NCBI GenBank assembly: GCA_004794785.1
Contig: SJOL01007403.1
Span: forward strand, 665,403-729,402
DNA length: 64,000 bases
Direction: 5' to 3'
From: Opisthorchis felineus
Taxonomy: Eukaryota > Platyhelminthes > Trematoda > Opisthorchiida > Opisthorchiidae
Shown: positions 39,006-49,174 of the stretch, piece after piece
How positions within the stretch are numbered: position 1 is the stretch's first letter
Layout: each line of letters begins with the position of its first letter
The notes under the pieces: model-generated
The model's database searches: none
What the model saw: only the letters and a program-made list of their open reading frames with translations
Told to the model about the DNA's origin: nothing
Program-made: the position numbers and the translations under genes

Positions 39006-40124
39006 TAGCTTTCTTATCCCCTACATGAAAATCCAAAGTTGTGAATAATACACAAAGGTGTGAACAAAGAGTCATGCATCAGGAAAATAAATTTTTGACT
39101 GAAATATCTTTACCATTTGTCTACATTTGAACAGTTGCGTCATTCAATTACCGCGGGTCACGAGTCCTTTTGCAATAAGCCCAATAAAATCAGTGGACAG
39201 GTAAAAAAAGGGTGAGACCCGGTCCCACTCAGGCGCTTGTTTCACATATGAGCTGGTTTCACTTCATAACCTACATACTAATTTGAAATACGGTCTATAA
39301 CTAATGAGAGTGAGGTGCGACAGTTGGTATCGTAAAGTATGTCATGCACTCAAACTCCAAGTTTTACTCCTGAAGTTCCCAATCTAAATTCGTAGCCCAC
39401 TTCCATAAAACATATAGCAAAAGATGTCCATTTTAAGTATTCCATACGACAACTAACCAACACCCGTTCAGTTCCAGTTCAAGCAGTTTGCCTACATGCG
39501 TTCTCTACTAAGAAGTGGCATGGTTATGTTGCCAAACACAAATCGCGGTTAATTCAATTTCTACTTCTTTCCTCGTTTGGTAGAATTGAAATAGAAACCC
39601 GTAAAAATATATAACTGTGTCAAATATTATACCTCCAACCAAAAGCCATCATCTTGTCATGGATTCTGTGCCGCAATGATCCTGCGGGCTATACTGGCTG
39701 GAACTCAGTTCCTGAAGGTTCAACCAGGAAGGAAAACGCGGGACAGCGAAAGTCCTCGTACTGCGAGTAATCGTATTACGAGACGGTCTGGAGGTAAAGT
39801 CGTACTGTCCTCTGCAACAGGAGTACGAAATCAGTAAGGCATTTCCCCCAGACAACCAAAATGTTTCTAGTTATAGAAGCAGCGATGCTGCCTTCTCTCG
39901 GAGGAGGGCAAGTTAGAAAAGGCCGGCCATAAAAACCACACCCCGATCGCTCAAAGGTCGACCGTGATCGCCAGCACACTACTCAATACGGTCGGAATAC
40001 TTTTAAAACCAGAGTCTGGTGCTGCTCAAAAGGCACCTGCTGTGGGCAGCCGCATCAGGAGTGGGACAGTAATGCCTTACTCCCTGCGCCCTCGGACCAA
40101 GCCGGACTCCTAGAACCAAGTGGG

Positions 40125-40333
40125 TCAGACTATTGAGTCATAGGTTCTGGGAAGGGCCCACCAAGAGAAACCTAACAACCGTTATCTCGCGGTTCAGACT
40201 CTCGAGTCGAGGCTAGGGGTAGGGTCTCTGAACAAAACCCTACATCCTTCCACTGCCTCATGTGTCACACTTTTGAGTCAAAGGCTCAAGGTAGGGTACC
40301 TCAACTAAACCTCCTTCTAAGGCCTGTATCATT
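40125..40333 (+). repeat. Three imperfect ~70-bp tandem monomers in the LINE 5' leader
   Basis: Units start at about 40125 (TCAGACTATTGAGTCA), 40194 (TCAGACTCTCGAGTCG) and 40265 (TCACACTTTTGAGTCA), spaced 69 and 71 bases. Each continues into an AAGGTAGGGT- or TAGGGTCTCT-like block and an AACC-rich end. Tandem 5' monomers acting as promoter units are known in some other LINEs. That role is only inferred here. Confidence 0.75.
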
Positions 40334-40438
40334 TGCCCTTGCAGCCTCCCACTCACCGACCTTCTCCCAAATTCCCTCCCCATCCACCAAACAATACACT
40401 GCGATCAACCTATCTGCCACTCCCCTTGCCACTATTCC

Positions 40439-41833
40439 GTGTCTGAACCTTCGCCCAGAAAAATAAACCAAAATAATCCCTTACTAACCTCAGAAGATCT
40501 GATCAACGTTGCAGCATTTAATGTCCGTACTCTATATCAAATTGGGCAGCAGGCACCTTTGCTGAAACCTTGCTTTCCCTCTCTGTCGACGTTTGTTGTG
40601 TCTCCGAAACACGCACACAAGACCCCCACTTCAGTTGTGCTCCTTAAGCCGCTTAGGACGAGCCCAGATGTTCCACATTTCACTCTTCCGGTATCCAGTG
40701 ATTCTGACACAATGGCTCGTGGTATCTACGGTGTGGGAGTTGCACTCAGCCCCGAGGCCGGAGGTGCCTCAATGGACTGGATCAGAGTAAACGGTTATCT
40801 TTGCGCTATGCGGTTGTCTGGATCAATTGGGATCAATGTAGGACGATGCGATATACAATGTTTATCTGTAGCGACATACGCTCCAACAGACTGGGGTTCT
40901 CAGACTGAGAAGGACGAGTTTTACCAAGATCTGTCACGACTGCTTCGGTCAGCAAGAACGACGAGTAAAGTAATCTTGGCGGGTGATATGAATGCCCAAG
41001 TTAGACGACCAAATCCGGATGAAGCACAGTTAGGCAGTAGATTCGGAGTCAATACTGAGCGTACGGATAATGGGGAACGACTTCTTCAGCCGTGTGCAGA
41101 TCATCGTCTGTTCCTAACTAATACGAAATTCAGCACAAACGTTCACATGGAATTACTGGGAGGCCACCTACCACAAGACACTCGTGGACACAGTTGGATC
41201 ATCTGGCTATCAGTTACCGATGGAGAGCCTCAGTTAAGGATTATCGTTCCTTCTGGGGCACGCAACTTGACTTTGATCATGCCATCGTGCGGGCCCGGTT
41301 ATCACTCCGCATTACGAGTATCAAAGGAAAGCAGCTCCGTTCATCAGCTTCGACAAGTTTCACTAGCTCAAGAGTATCGAGCTGACCTGGCTAGAAAGCT
41401 ACTGGAAACGCACTGTAATGTGGGTAACGAAGATCGCTTGGACGCTAAATGGAGGCGACTTCAAGAAGCTATGCTCTCAGCTTCCAGAATTGTTTGTCCA
41501 GGCCATCTGACTCGACTAAATGAACACTGGATATCATCGAGATCAGCAGATCCTATTGCTGCCAGAAAGGCCATACCAGCAACTAGCGACTACAATGGCG
41601 CACACAGATCTCTCAAACACTGGATAATCAAGAGCTTGAAGAATGACAGAGAACGCTGGTGGATTTCGAAGGCCCAGGAGATGGAGAAGGCTTTCGCTGC
41701 AGGCAACAGCTGCGCCCTATCTCAGCTGATTCCATCAACCGGTCAAAAGAAGGCAGGTATCAGTGAAACAATATGCAAAAAAGACGGAACGGCAATTCAC
41801 TTCCTCAAGCGTCGTCTTGAGCGGTGGGCTTAG
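40439..41833 (+). pseudogene. RTE endonuclease domain, frameshifted
   Basis: One frame stays open over 464 codons and begins at a GTG with no ATG at its head. It reads VAAFNVRTLYQIGQQ (about 40511-40554), then leaves the true frame. The catalytic CVSETR segment (about 40597-40614) lies in another frame. The main frame returns for GVGVALSP (about 40732-40755), YAPTDWGSQTEKDEFY (about 40879-40925), LAGDMNAQV (about 40975-41001) and ERTDNGERLLQPC (about 41059-41097). The H-bearing segments DHLAISYRWR (41197-41226) and DFDHAIVRARLSLR (about 41265-41310) are again in a different frame. The family cuts target DNA to prime reverse transcription. With its catalytic blocks split over frames, this copy cannot work. 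The last third (KNDRERWWISKAQEMEKA) leads into the RT. Confidence 0.85.
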
Positions 41834-41834
41834 C

Positions 41835-43470
41835 ACTTCAAAGAACAGTTCACCTGGTCTCCTTCAACACAACCACTGTGAGAACCCAGCGGGTCTGAAT
41901 GGTATATCGACACCAGCCCACCATCAACAATAAAAATCCAGCGTGAGATATCAATCCTCAAGCACGACAGGGCGCCTGGCGCGGACAGTCTGTACCACGT
42001 ACTCTTCAAGGAAGGTGGCGAGGTCCTGGTGAACAGTCTGACATCCAGACTACAGAAGATTTGGAAAGAAAACAGAATGCCAGCCGAATGGAGCTCCTCG
42101 ACCGTCATCCCGGTTTTCAAAAATGGACGCAAGAACGTCATGTGAAAACAATCGTGGTATCACCCTGGTATCCATCGCATCTAAGGTGCTCTCTGGCATT
42201 ATTTTGCGAAGGTTAATAGGTTGTCGGGAGAGACAGATTCGAGAGAATCAAGCTGAGTTTCGACCATATCTTTACCTTGAGACGAATTCCTAAAGAGCAC
42301 CACTCCTTCAGACGTCCCACGTTGGTCGTTTTTCTTGATTCGAAAGTTGCTTCTGATTCTGTCGATCGTCAGAAACTTAGACGGTGTCTGGCGATCAAAT
42401 GTGTCCCTTCCACATATATATCCCCTATGAGGGCACTATGCAACTCCTGTGGGCGCCTGCGGCAAACTTTCGCCTGAGTTCACCACTTCCAGTGGTGTAA
42501 GACAAGGCTTCTCTCACTCACCTTTCCTCTTCAACTTTGTTATTGATTTACTAATTGAAATTTCTCTGCCCGCCTCCGAAACCTCGGGAGTCGAAATGCT
42601 CCCGAGACCCTCGCTTACAGACATTGAGTATGCAGACGATATTGCCCTCCTTGGTTCACATCCTTCGAAAATGCAAACCATTTTAAATAAATAACTCTGC
42701 TGCACGGTTTGGCATGTGCTTCACACCTGAAAAGTGTAAAGTGCTACTACAAGACTGGGTGTGATCAAACCCAAACCTCATGCTTGCAGACGAGCCAATC
42801 GATGTCGTAGATAAATTTATTTACCTGGGCAGCTGTATTAGTTTCGGTGAACTGGCTGGAGATGAAATTTTTTGTCGAATCGGGAATGCCTGGGCAGTGT
42901 TGCCAACCCCCGACACCTATGGCGCCGACGTGACGTCTATTTGTCTGTCAAGGGCAGAGTTTACACTGCGGTGGTGCGATCTATACTGCTTTATGGATCA
43001 GAAACGTGGCCCCTACGCGCAGGGGACCTACGGAAGATGTCAGTGTTTGACAACCGGTGTCTCCGAAGCATTGGTCAGGTCTGGTAAGAACATCGTATTA
43101 GTAATGCTGAGGTACGCCAGATGGTCTTAGGAAGAAGGAACTCTTCCGCGATAGATGAATTACTCACACTTCATAGGCTATGCTGGTTAGGACATGTACT
43201 CCGCATGCCAGGAGACCGTCTGCCTCGCAGAGCTCTTTTGGCCCAGCCCTGTGCTCAGTGAAAGCGACCGAGAGGTGGACAGTGTATGACCTGGCAATGA
43301 AGTACGAAAGCACTAACCAGTAAACTTAGTCGGGTCGACAACTGCTGCCTCCTTGGATGGGGACCCCGGGACTCAACTCACCAATGGTTATTGACGCTGG
43401 CAGAAATGGCCCAATCGCGAAATCAGTGGCGCTCGTGCAACAAAACTATCACCTTCAATGCGTAGCTGCC
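41835..43470 (+). pseudogene. RTE reverse transcriptase and C-terminal domain, frameshifted
   Basis: Readable blocks in order are: HDRAPGADSLYHVLFKEGGE (about 41962-42020); WSSSTVIPVF (about 42090-42119); NRGITLVSIASKVLSG (about 42151-42198); RENQAEFRP (about 42241-42267); VVFLDSKVASDSVDRQKLRR (42322-42381), with RT motif 3; SSGVRQGFSHSPFLFNFVID (about 42488-42547), in which the usual GCP is replaced by GFS; DIEYADDIALLGSHPS (about 42620-42667), with YADD intact; LADEPIDVVDKFIYLGS (42783-42833); then LCWLGHVLRMPGDRLPRRAL (about 43170-43229) and a final WLLTLAEMAQSRNQWRSC near 43386-43439. Stops and frame changes between blocks show it is dead. Confidence 0.88.
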
Positions 43471-43601
43471 CAGTGCTCAATCTAACCGGATGTGCCATCG
43501 CCTCCAAGATTTGGCTGGATGTCCCGCACTCTCCCGTTTTCCGGTGATCGAGACTGTAGCAGCTGGAACCACTGTGCCTATGGTACACGGTTTATAGCTG
43601 A

Positions 43602-43617
43602 TGAATTGAATTGAATT
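43602..43617 (+). repeat. RTE 3' tail of GAATT units
   Basis: TGAATTGAATTGAATTT closes the element about 170 bases after the end of the readable C-terminal domain. A short tandem tail in place of poly(A) is the RTE-clade signature and fixes the 3' boundary. Confidence 0.8.
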
Positions 43618-43621
43618 TACT

Positions 43622-43806
43622 TGTGAGTGTACGGTGAGCTTTCTAAAGCTTCCCTAAAAAAAGTGGTGTCCAGCAAGGATGTTTACCCTCCATTCTTCGA
43701 CCTCATCACTGATGAAATAATGAAACGAACGCCGGAAGGTCCCACAATCTTGGCATTCAGATTGTTGCTAGTGAGGACCTTGTCGACTTGGAGTACGTAG
43801 ACGAGT
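43622..43806 (+). mobile_element. RTE subfamily A fragment abutting the RTE-B tail
   Basis: GTGAGCTTTCTAAAGCTTCC, then AAGTGGTGTCCAGCAAGGATG, and LVDLEYVDE near 43775-43803 match 10615-10795 of the subfamily A relic almost codon for codon (SGVQQGC, YADD region). YADD reads YVDE. It starts within five bases of the subfamily B tail and stops abruptly after GACGAGTGA. This looks like the remains of an older insertion into which the B element landed. Confidence 0.75.
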
Positions 43807-43809
43807 GAG

Positions 43810-46575
43810 TTTATTTTTAACTTGCTTGTGCATCAAAACAGCATTTCAATAGCATAACCTTTGACCCGTTTGCCGTGCCGAGTGTTTTGGCTGCTATCAT
43901 ACCATCTTCAAGCAAGATGAATTGCTCTATGCAATCTGGTCTACCTGCGCTCCTTCGAAACCAGCTCCAAAATGTTATTTCCTGGGAACCTGACGGTCGA
44001 CATTACGTTTGTATGCTGTGAATTTCCAAACACCTCTGTGTTTCGGTCGCGGAAGCGGAGATCGTGTTTGTTCTAGGCACTGTGAGCAAAATGAACGCAG
44101 TGACCCAGTGCCAAACGAAAAAATCAGTGGTATACGCACGAACGTTCATGAATATTCATACTCTACTTCCGAATGAATACAAATAATATACACCGTATAC
44201 GGTTTAAGGGCTAGTGCTAAAGATAGAAGCTAGACGAGATGGTCCTTTTGTGCAATGGTTTCACCTGCATGGATTCACTTACTATTGGTTGACATTATTT
44301 TTGGAGGTGCCTGTCATACAGCTTGTGTTGGGGTCCGTCTGTTACGAATGTAAATAACCCCAACGGAAAACCGGGAAAATAAAACAGCAATAAAATGAAT
44401 GTGGGTTTTATTACCAACAGTAACTGATAGCAGCTGGTTCTCAACTTAGGTTTGGACAGCTGAACCGTTGAATCGCACAGGAGATGCAATGGAACGACTG
44501 GAAGCAATGACTGGTGGCCGCCGTAGTGTGAAACATGTGCGTTTGGTCAGTACTGCTTTCATTTCCTATCTATCAAGAAAACTTCTTCCCTGTGACAACA
44601 TAGACAACTGTGAGAGGTTACGGTCGTTTCTAGGCAAAACCATGGGTATCGAGCATGTAACAGCCAAAACAAGCAAGGCTGATAGGCGAAATCTTCACCA
44701 AAGAGTTCACAGGGCATGCGCTTACCAATGAACATTACAACATGCGCGAAACCATATGCTCGCCTGGTAGGCTTTTGTAACATTCCTAATAAGACTATTG
44801 TTTAGTGAGGCCGTCGTAGTAACCCTGGTACACTTCAGATGTGTCACACTACGGCTCCAACCAAGGTAGCATCACATTCTCTATAAATTGCTGTGTAACG
44901 ACTCAAATATGCTCCTGCAAAGAGAGAATCACTCTACCCTAGTTTCGCTCTTGTTGGAAGTGTGACATCTAGTAATTTTAATAGACAGTCGGTCCTGTAA
45001 GTGGAGCAAATCTATGCTCAAAAGCCGAGAAGAATCTACAGCTGTTTCATCCTTATTGGGAGTCATCAGCCGTGCGCAACTCACGAAATTCAGAGTTTCG
45101 AACCCACTAACAGTTTGAATACTTAACTTTCGGTCACGAGCGACCGATCAGCAGTGTGACTAACTCGCACTCAGACAAGATATAGGGCCCCTGATTCTCC
45201 AGTCGCGGGATCCACACCACGTAGAAACTCATCCTGTGAGAAACTAAAACGCAGCCCTTCTCGATCGCCCAGACAGATCATAAACAATCTCTGTCCGATA
45301 CCACCAGGAGAGAATCTGAAGGGTGTCCTGCAGTGTTCAACGATATGAAAATGCAATTTATGTGCGAACTGTAAAATATCGCTATTCAACTGCACTTTCG
45401 CAATGATATTGTAGTTGAAAACAAGCAAACATTTGGATGGAGACAATTCTACTTCCAACATCCGACTATGTTCACCTGTTTTTTCTTTACCGCAGTTTTA
45501 GTGGACTGGAAATGAATGTTTGCTAATTCACCAGCAAATCCAGGGCAGATACAAGAATTCTAAGTAATGTAGGTCAAGCTGGGACGTATGAAGAGACAAT
45601 GACTAGCTGGTCAAATCTGTTGCATCTGCCTCCTCAGTATCCAAGTTTCCGTGCATCTTGGGGTTCCCAAAAATGAGTCACCTCATCCCTGTTTGTATGA
45701 GGAGCACTCCTTAAGAAACGGTTGGTTGTTTGCTGAAAAGAGCTCCCTAGTATTCGCAATCAGTTCATGCTTCCGATCCTGGGAAGGTAATCAATAGTTC
45801 TCCACAGAAATCTACCAACTGGAAGATCCGGACGACCAAATCCGGTTGCCCATCATTCTAGGCTCTTTCGGTTACCTGTATGCCCTGTAGCAAGTTCACC
45901 TTTTGGGTGTGATCATACTCTCGAACCACGGAACCGCAGACTTTAGCACCGCCTTCCGTGTTCTACAAGCGAGTGACCACACTATTGCTTAGTCCGCGAA
46001 CTGAGCGCAGGAAGATACCCCAAACGAATTACCTCCCTGCCCTCTTCTGTGCAATAACATTATTTACAAAAACACTGCGCATCCATTTTACCTTCTCCTA
46101 CTTTCAGTCAGCGATGAGAGCCAGGTATCAAAGACGGAGTGCGTCACCCAACCATGTTTTTCAGGACTTTACATAGCAAGGACGGACTGTCTGGAAAAAC
46201 CTTGGATTACTACATTTACAGACTACCGCCGGGCATACTGGCGAACATTAGTAAGATGGCTCGCTCTTTTGACGCCTTATAGCTACAGACCCGAAACCTC
46301 GGCCTTATAACAACATCTGGTAAAATAAGGCATTGTTGAATCTTGTGTCAAATCCTCAACAGGAATTAATGCAATGCACCACAGTTATGTGAACTTTTCC
46401 TCATACTGTATCCATTTGGCTTCAAGTCGCTCTGGTAGCCTCACCGTCTTCCATATCGACCGACTTTAGCTGAGTCCAAGCATACAGTAATTAGCAACCA
46501 CGACAATAATCCATCATTCTCAAACTTCACGTTATATGGTAAATCTGATTCTGACATTCAGGTTCAAGTCAAGGA
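43810..46575. other. Mostly non-coding; possible LTR/leader of gypsy relic and a SINE
   Basis: No intact gene. At 44332-44413 a segment starting TGTTACGAATG and containing AATAAA-type signals (44378-44383, 44391-44396), followed by a CTGATAGCAGCTGGTTC element (44423-44439), resembles the end of an LTR plus a primer-binding site of a CsRn1-like element. An 87-codon open frame follows (44468-44731) and is unrecognised. If correct, this lies 2.2 kb upstream of the gypsy RT relic, about where the 5' LTR should be. No matching 3' LTR could be found by eye, so I hold this loosely. Confidence 0.25.
45031..45175 (-). mobile_element. SINE relic with B box and decayed hammerhead
   Basis: Read on the minus strand, GGGTTCGAAACTC (45093-45105) is a good B box of an RNA polymerase III promoter. 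About 25 bases downstream comes CTGATGA (45063-45069), then CTCC-CAATAA-GGAT as stem II (two of four pairs kept), GAAA, and the two-pair helix III C-AGCT-G ending GTA (to about 45039). Stem I no longer pairs (GCGCACGG against GATTCTTC). The order tRNA-like promoter, then hammerhead, is that of the schistosome SM-alpha type repeat. The A box is not clear. Inactive as written because stem I and stem II are damaged. Confidence 0.55.
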
Positions 46576-46582
46576 AGGCTTT

Positions 46583-49140
46583 GTGAACTCAGACGTGAAC
46601 TGTCACCATAACATTTACAAAACTGATCGGAGACCATTCACTTTTATCTACATCTTCAAAGACTTCAATGGTTTACGTCATCGTTCCAAAGTTTCACTGT
46701 TCGGCTTATGGTGGGGCCTAGGGACACCTGAAATAAATAAAAAATATCTTATGGTGTTTATTAAGCCTCATTTTAGTAGCTACTCTATGACTGAGATAGA
46801 ACGCTGCCTCTGTCTTGAGAACATTTTTCGATATTGAAAACTGTTTCCTATTCTTCTGCTAAAACCATTTACCATGAAAACCTAGCTGCAACAAAACTAC
46901 TCTGAAGTCTTTGTGATGAAAGATGTGAAAGACCTATCGCTGAAAACTGTCAAACTAATCTCCACCAAATCTTTTGAGCATCCGTGCATCATTGATCTAG
47001 CACCAAGTACCGACTCGATCGTCTTGAATTTGTCGAACCGGTCGAAAAAGCTTAACCAGTACGTTTGGTCCAGGAGTTTTCCCTGTGATTGACTGACCGT
47101 ACAACGTAATCACTGGTTTGAAAAAAAAACACCCTCAAAGATGTACTTCGCTGCCATAAAGCCAGAGGCTTTGGTATAAGAAACTGTCATTTAGCTACCA
47201 GCTGCATGGAAATCACACGCATCTGGATCTGACGGTCCACTAGGTGAAAAGAAAACAGTACACCCACCAGTATCTACAGACATCGGACGCTTGGTCTTGC
47301 GAAAAATCTTCACATTTCAAAACGAGCCGATATATGACAATCACGCGGGGTGACTGCGCTTGTGGTACTCTAGAGGTATTCTCAGGCAATTCGGACTGTG
47401 GCTGTAAAACCAGCCAAGAAATCAACGTAGGTTTGTTAGTATCTTCCGATAGCTATTACAGCGTAAATGAGTTTTGTGGTCCATGGAGTCTGTAGTCAAA
47501 GTTAAAGGTTCATTTCGGGACTTTTATAACCATTGCATCGTATTTTACTGTGCGTAGTCGCTTTGTCGAGCGCGAAATCACTCAATGAGAAGCATTAAAT
47601 AATTCCCTCAAGAATATTAGGAAGATCGTCCGAATGTCACCAGTCAAAATTTACGCGGAGGACATACTACTGACATGCCACTCGGAATGTACTACTTCAT
47701 TAGACATGTCCAACTAGGCAGCACTTTCCAAATGTTCCGAGGATCGCTATTTAATTGGAGTTTCAGTATGCGATATATTCGGTGAACGGTGTTCGAGGGG
47801 AGAATAGAAGCAAGCGAGGTAGTCTGTGACCGGCGGTTTTCTTAAATATGTGGTAGCACTAATTTCGGAATCCGGTAGGTGGTTCTAATAGGTGCCGAAA
47901 ATGAAGCAGATAATGCACCTGACTGACAAATCCTCAGTGCAACTGATTAGAGATTGGTTCCTATAGAAGAAAATACGTCAGGTTTTTTAACAAACACACG
48001 AATTTGGACATTTTCTAAGGCGTCTATACTTAGAGGGGAAGGAAGAGGGTAAGACGGAGGAAACCTTAGGGCAAGACAGATACTTAATGGAGGTAGTACC
48101 TCGTCTTTTTTATGTCAAAATGGCCAATGATGGCCCCAAAGGATAAGAAAATCCGTTTTATTGAGATGGATACGAGCTCCGCGAGAACAATTTGCAGAAA
48201 GGGTAACTTTTTGGCTGACTGAAAGCACAGTAAGATGGGGATAAGCCGGAAGTTATCGGCAACCCAATGTGCTTGTGCTAGGATGGTGCCTAGACGCCAG
48301 AAAGTGGAACTGAAAAAGTGTGATTGGAAAAATCGTACTTACCACATGAAAGCCAAATGTAGAAAATCTTTAACTTTCCGAATTGTTCCATTGAATTGCT
48401 ACAGTTGCTGCTGGTCACCAAAACTCTCCATGACAGTACGCATTTTGCGGATCTTAGCGTTGATGGTCAGTCTTCCCTATGCTACGTCGGAATTCCCGAT
48501 ACGCGACAAGTCTTTTGTGAGAACGTGTGGTCTCCTTTGTCTACACTCACAGCGCACCGATTTTTCGCCAAAAGTCCTTAAAGTCTATCTGTCGGTTACA
48601 GGACACATACAATTGGCAAGCAATTTAGACCAACGTAAAGCCCCATTGCTGTTGCGGTGACACTTCCATAAATTATCACTATCTGTACTTCGTGATCCAG
48701 CGACCCTCAACCCACTGAGCTTGTGTACTGGACGACGTTGCACAATCACCTACCATGTTCGGTGTCCTATGAGTTTCGGCCACTGCTATGAATGTATCAT
48801 TTTCTCGCGACATCCACAATTAGCATCAAACCCGCTTCGTGCCTCACAGATGAGCGAGACCGTCGAGCGTTTACCAAGCTTCCAAAGTTTGCAAGCAGCT
48901 ATCATGAGGTCAAAACAACACCCACAGTCGTTCAACCGAGTCGCAACAAGCCAAGTCACAGTAGGTGTTTCCGCTAACTCGCCTGGTTTACGAACCCATG
49001 AGTATGTACGCGCAACAACGCATTTCAGTAAGTGCAGTAAAGAACTTGAGCACTCGATAATTTATGATAGATTTCGGATTCCTCAGAGGTGCACACAATG
49101 CTACGTTTGGCTTACACACACCGGTGACGTCTTATAAGAA
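46583..49140 (+). mobile_element. Ty3/gypsy (CsRn1-like) pol relic
   Basis: Weak but ordered remains of gypsy pol. RT: PFTFIYIFKDFNGLRHRSKV (about 46634-46693), followed by a decayed stretch ending KPHFSSYSM, resembles the block before and through RT motif A. Integrase zinc-finger region: CACARMVPRRQKVEL (about 48271-48315). Integrase C-terminal part: LSVLRDPATLNPTELVYW (about 48678-48731), then TTLHNHLP, which resembles the conserved P-x-E-L-V-Y-G-T-T-L-R-L-P segment of fluke gypsy elements. Then LRTHEYVRATT (about 48985-49017) and YDRFRIPQRCTQCYVW (about 49063-49110), which resemble the H-x-F-V-R and G-P-F/GPY module. The 2.5-kb span from RT to integrase end is right for gypsy. Stops are frequent. 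A purine-rich AGAAGGGGG at 49161-49169 could be the polypurine tract. Confidence 0.5.
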
Positions 49141-49174
49141 AAATTTACCAGACTAATCGTGCAGAAGGGGGCAA

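Larger units (their letters stand above)
39660..43617 (+). mobile_element. RTE-clade LINE, subfamily B, near full length but frameshifted
   Basis: This is an almost complete non-LTR element: a GC-richer 5' leader, about 70-bp tandem monomers, an apurinic-type endonuclease region, a reverse transcriptase region, a C-terminal domain, and a short GAATT-rich 3' tail instead of poly(A), which is typical of RTE elements. Leader text is visible from about 39660, although the exact 5' end and target-site duplication could not be fixed. A 13-codon open frame starts at ATG 40072 in the leader and ends at TAG 40111. Endonuclease and RT are interrupted by several indels and stops, so it cannot produce protein. 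It matches the 26 kb relic in wording and differs from the 10 kb relic. Confidence 0.88.

Noticed and set aside
43596..43612. CTGATGAATTGAA at the end of the RTE element
   Set aside because: This is part of the simple-sequence tail. No stem II, no helix III and no cleavage triplet are in place.
43715..43735. CACTGATGAAATAATGAAAC in the RTE-A fragment
   Set aside because: It contains CTGATGA and GAAAC, but this is reverse-transcriptase coding text (I-T-D-E-I-M-K) also seen at 10.7 kb, and the spacing leaves no stem II.
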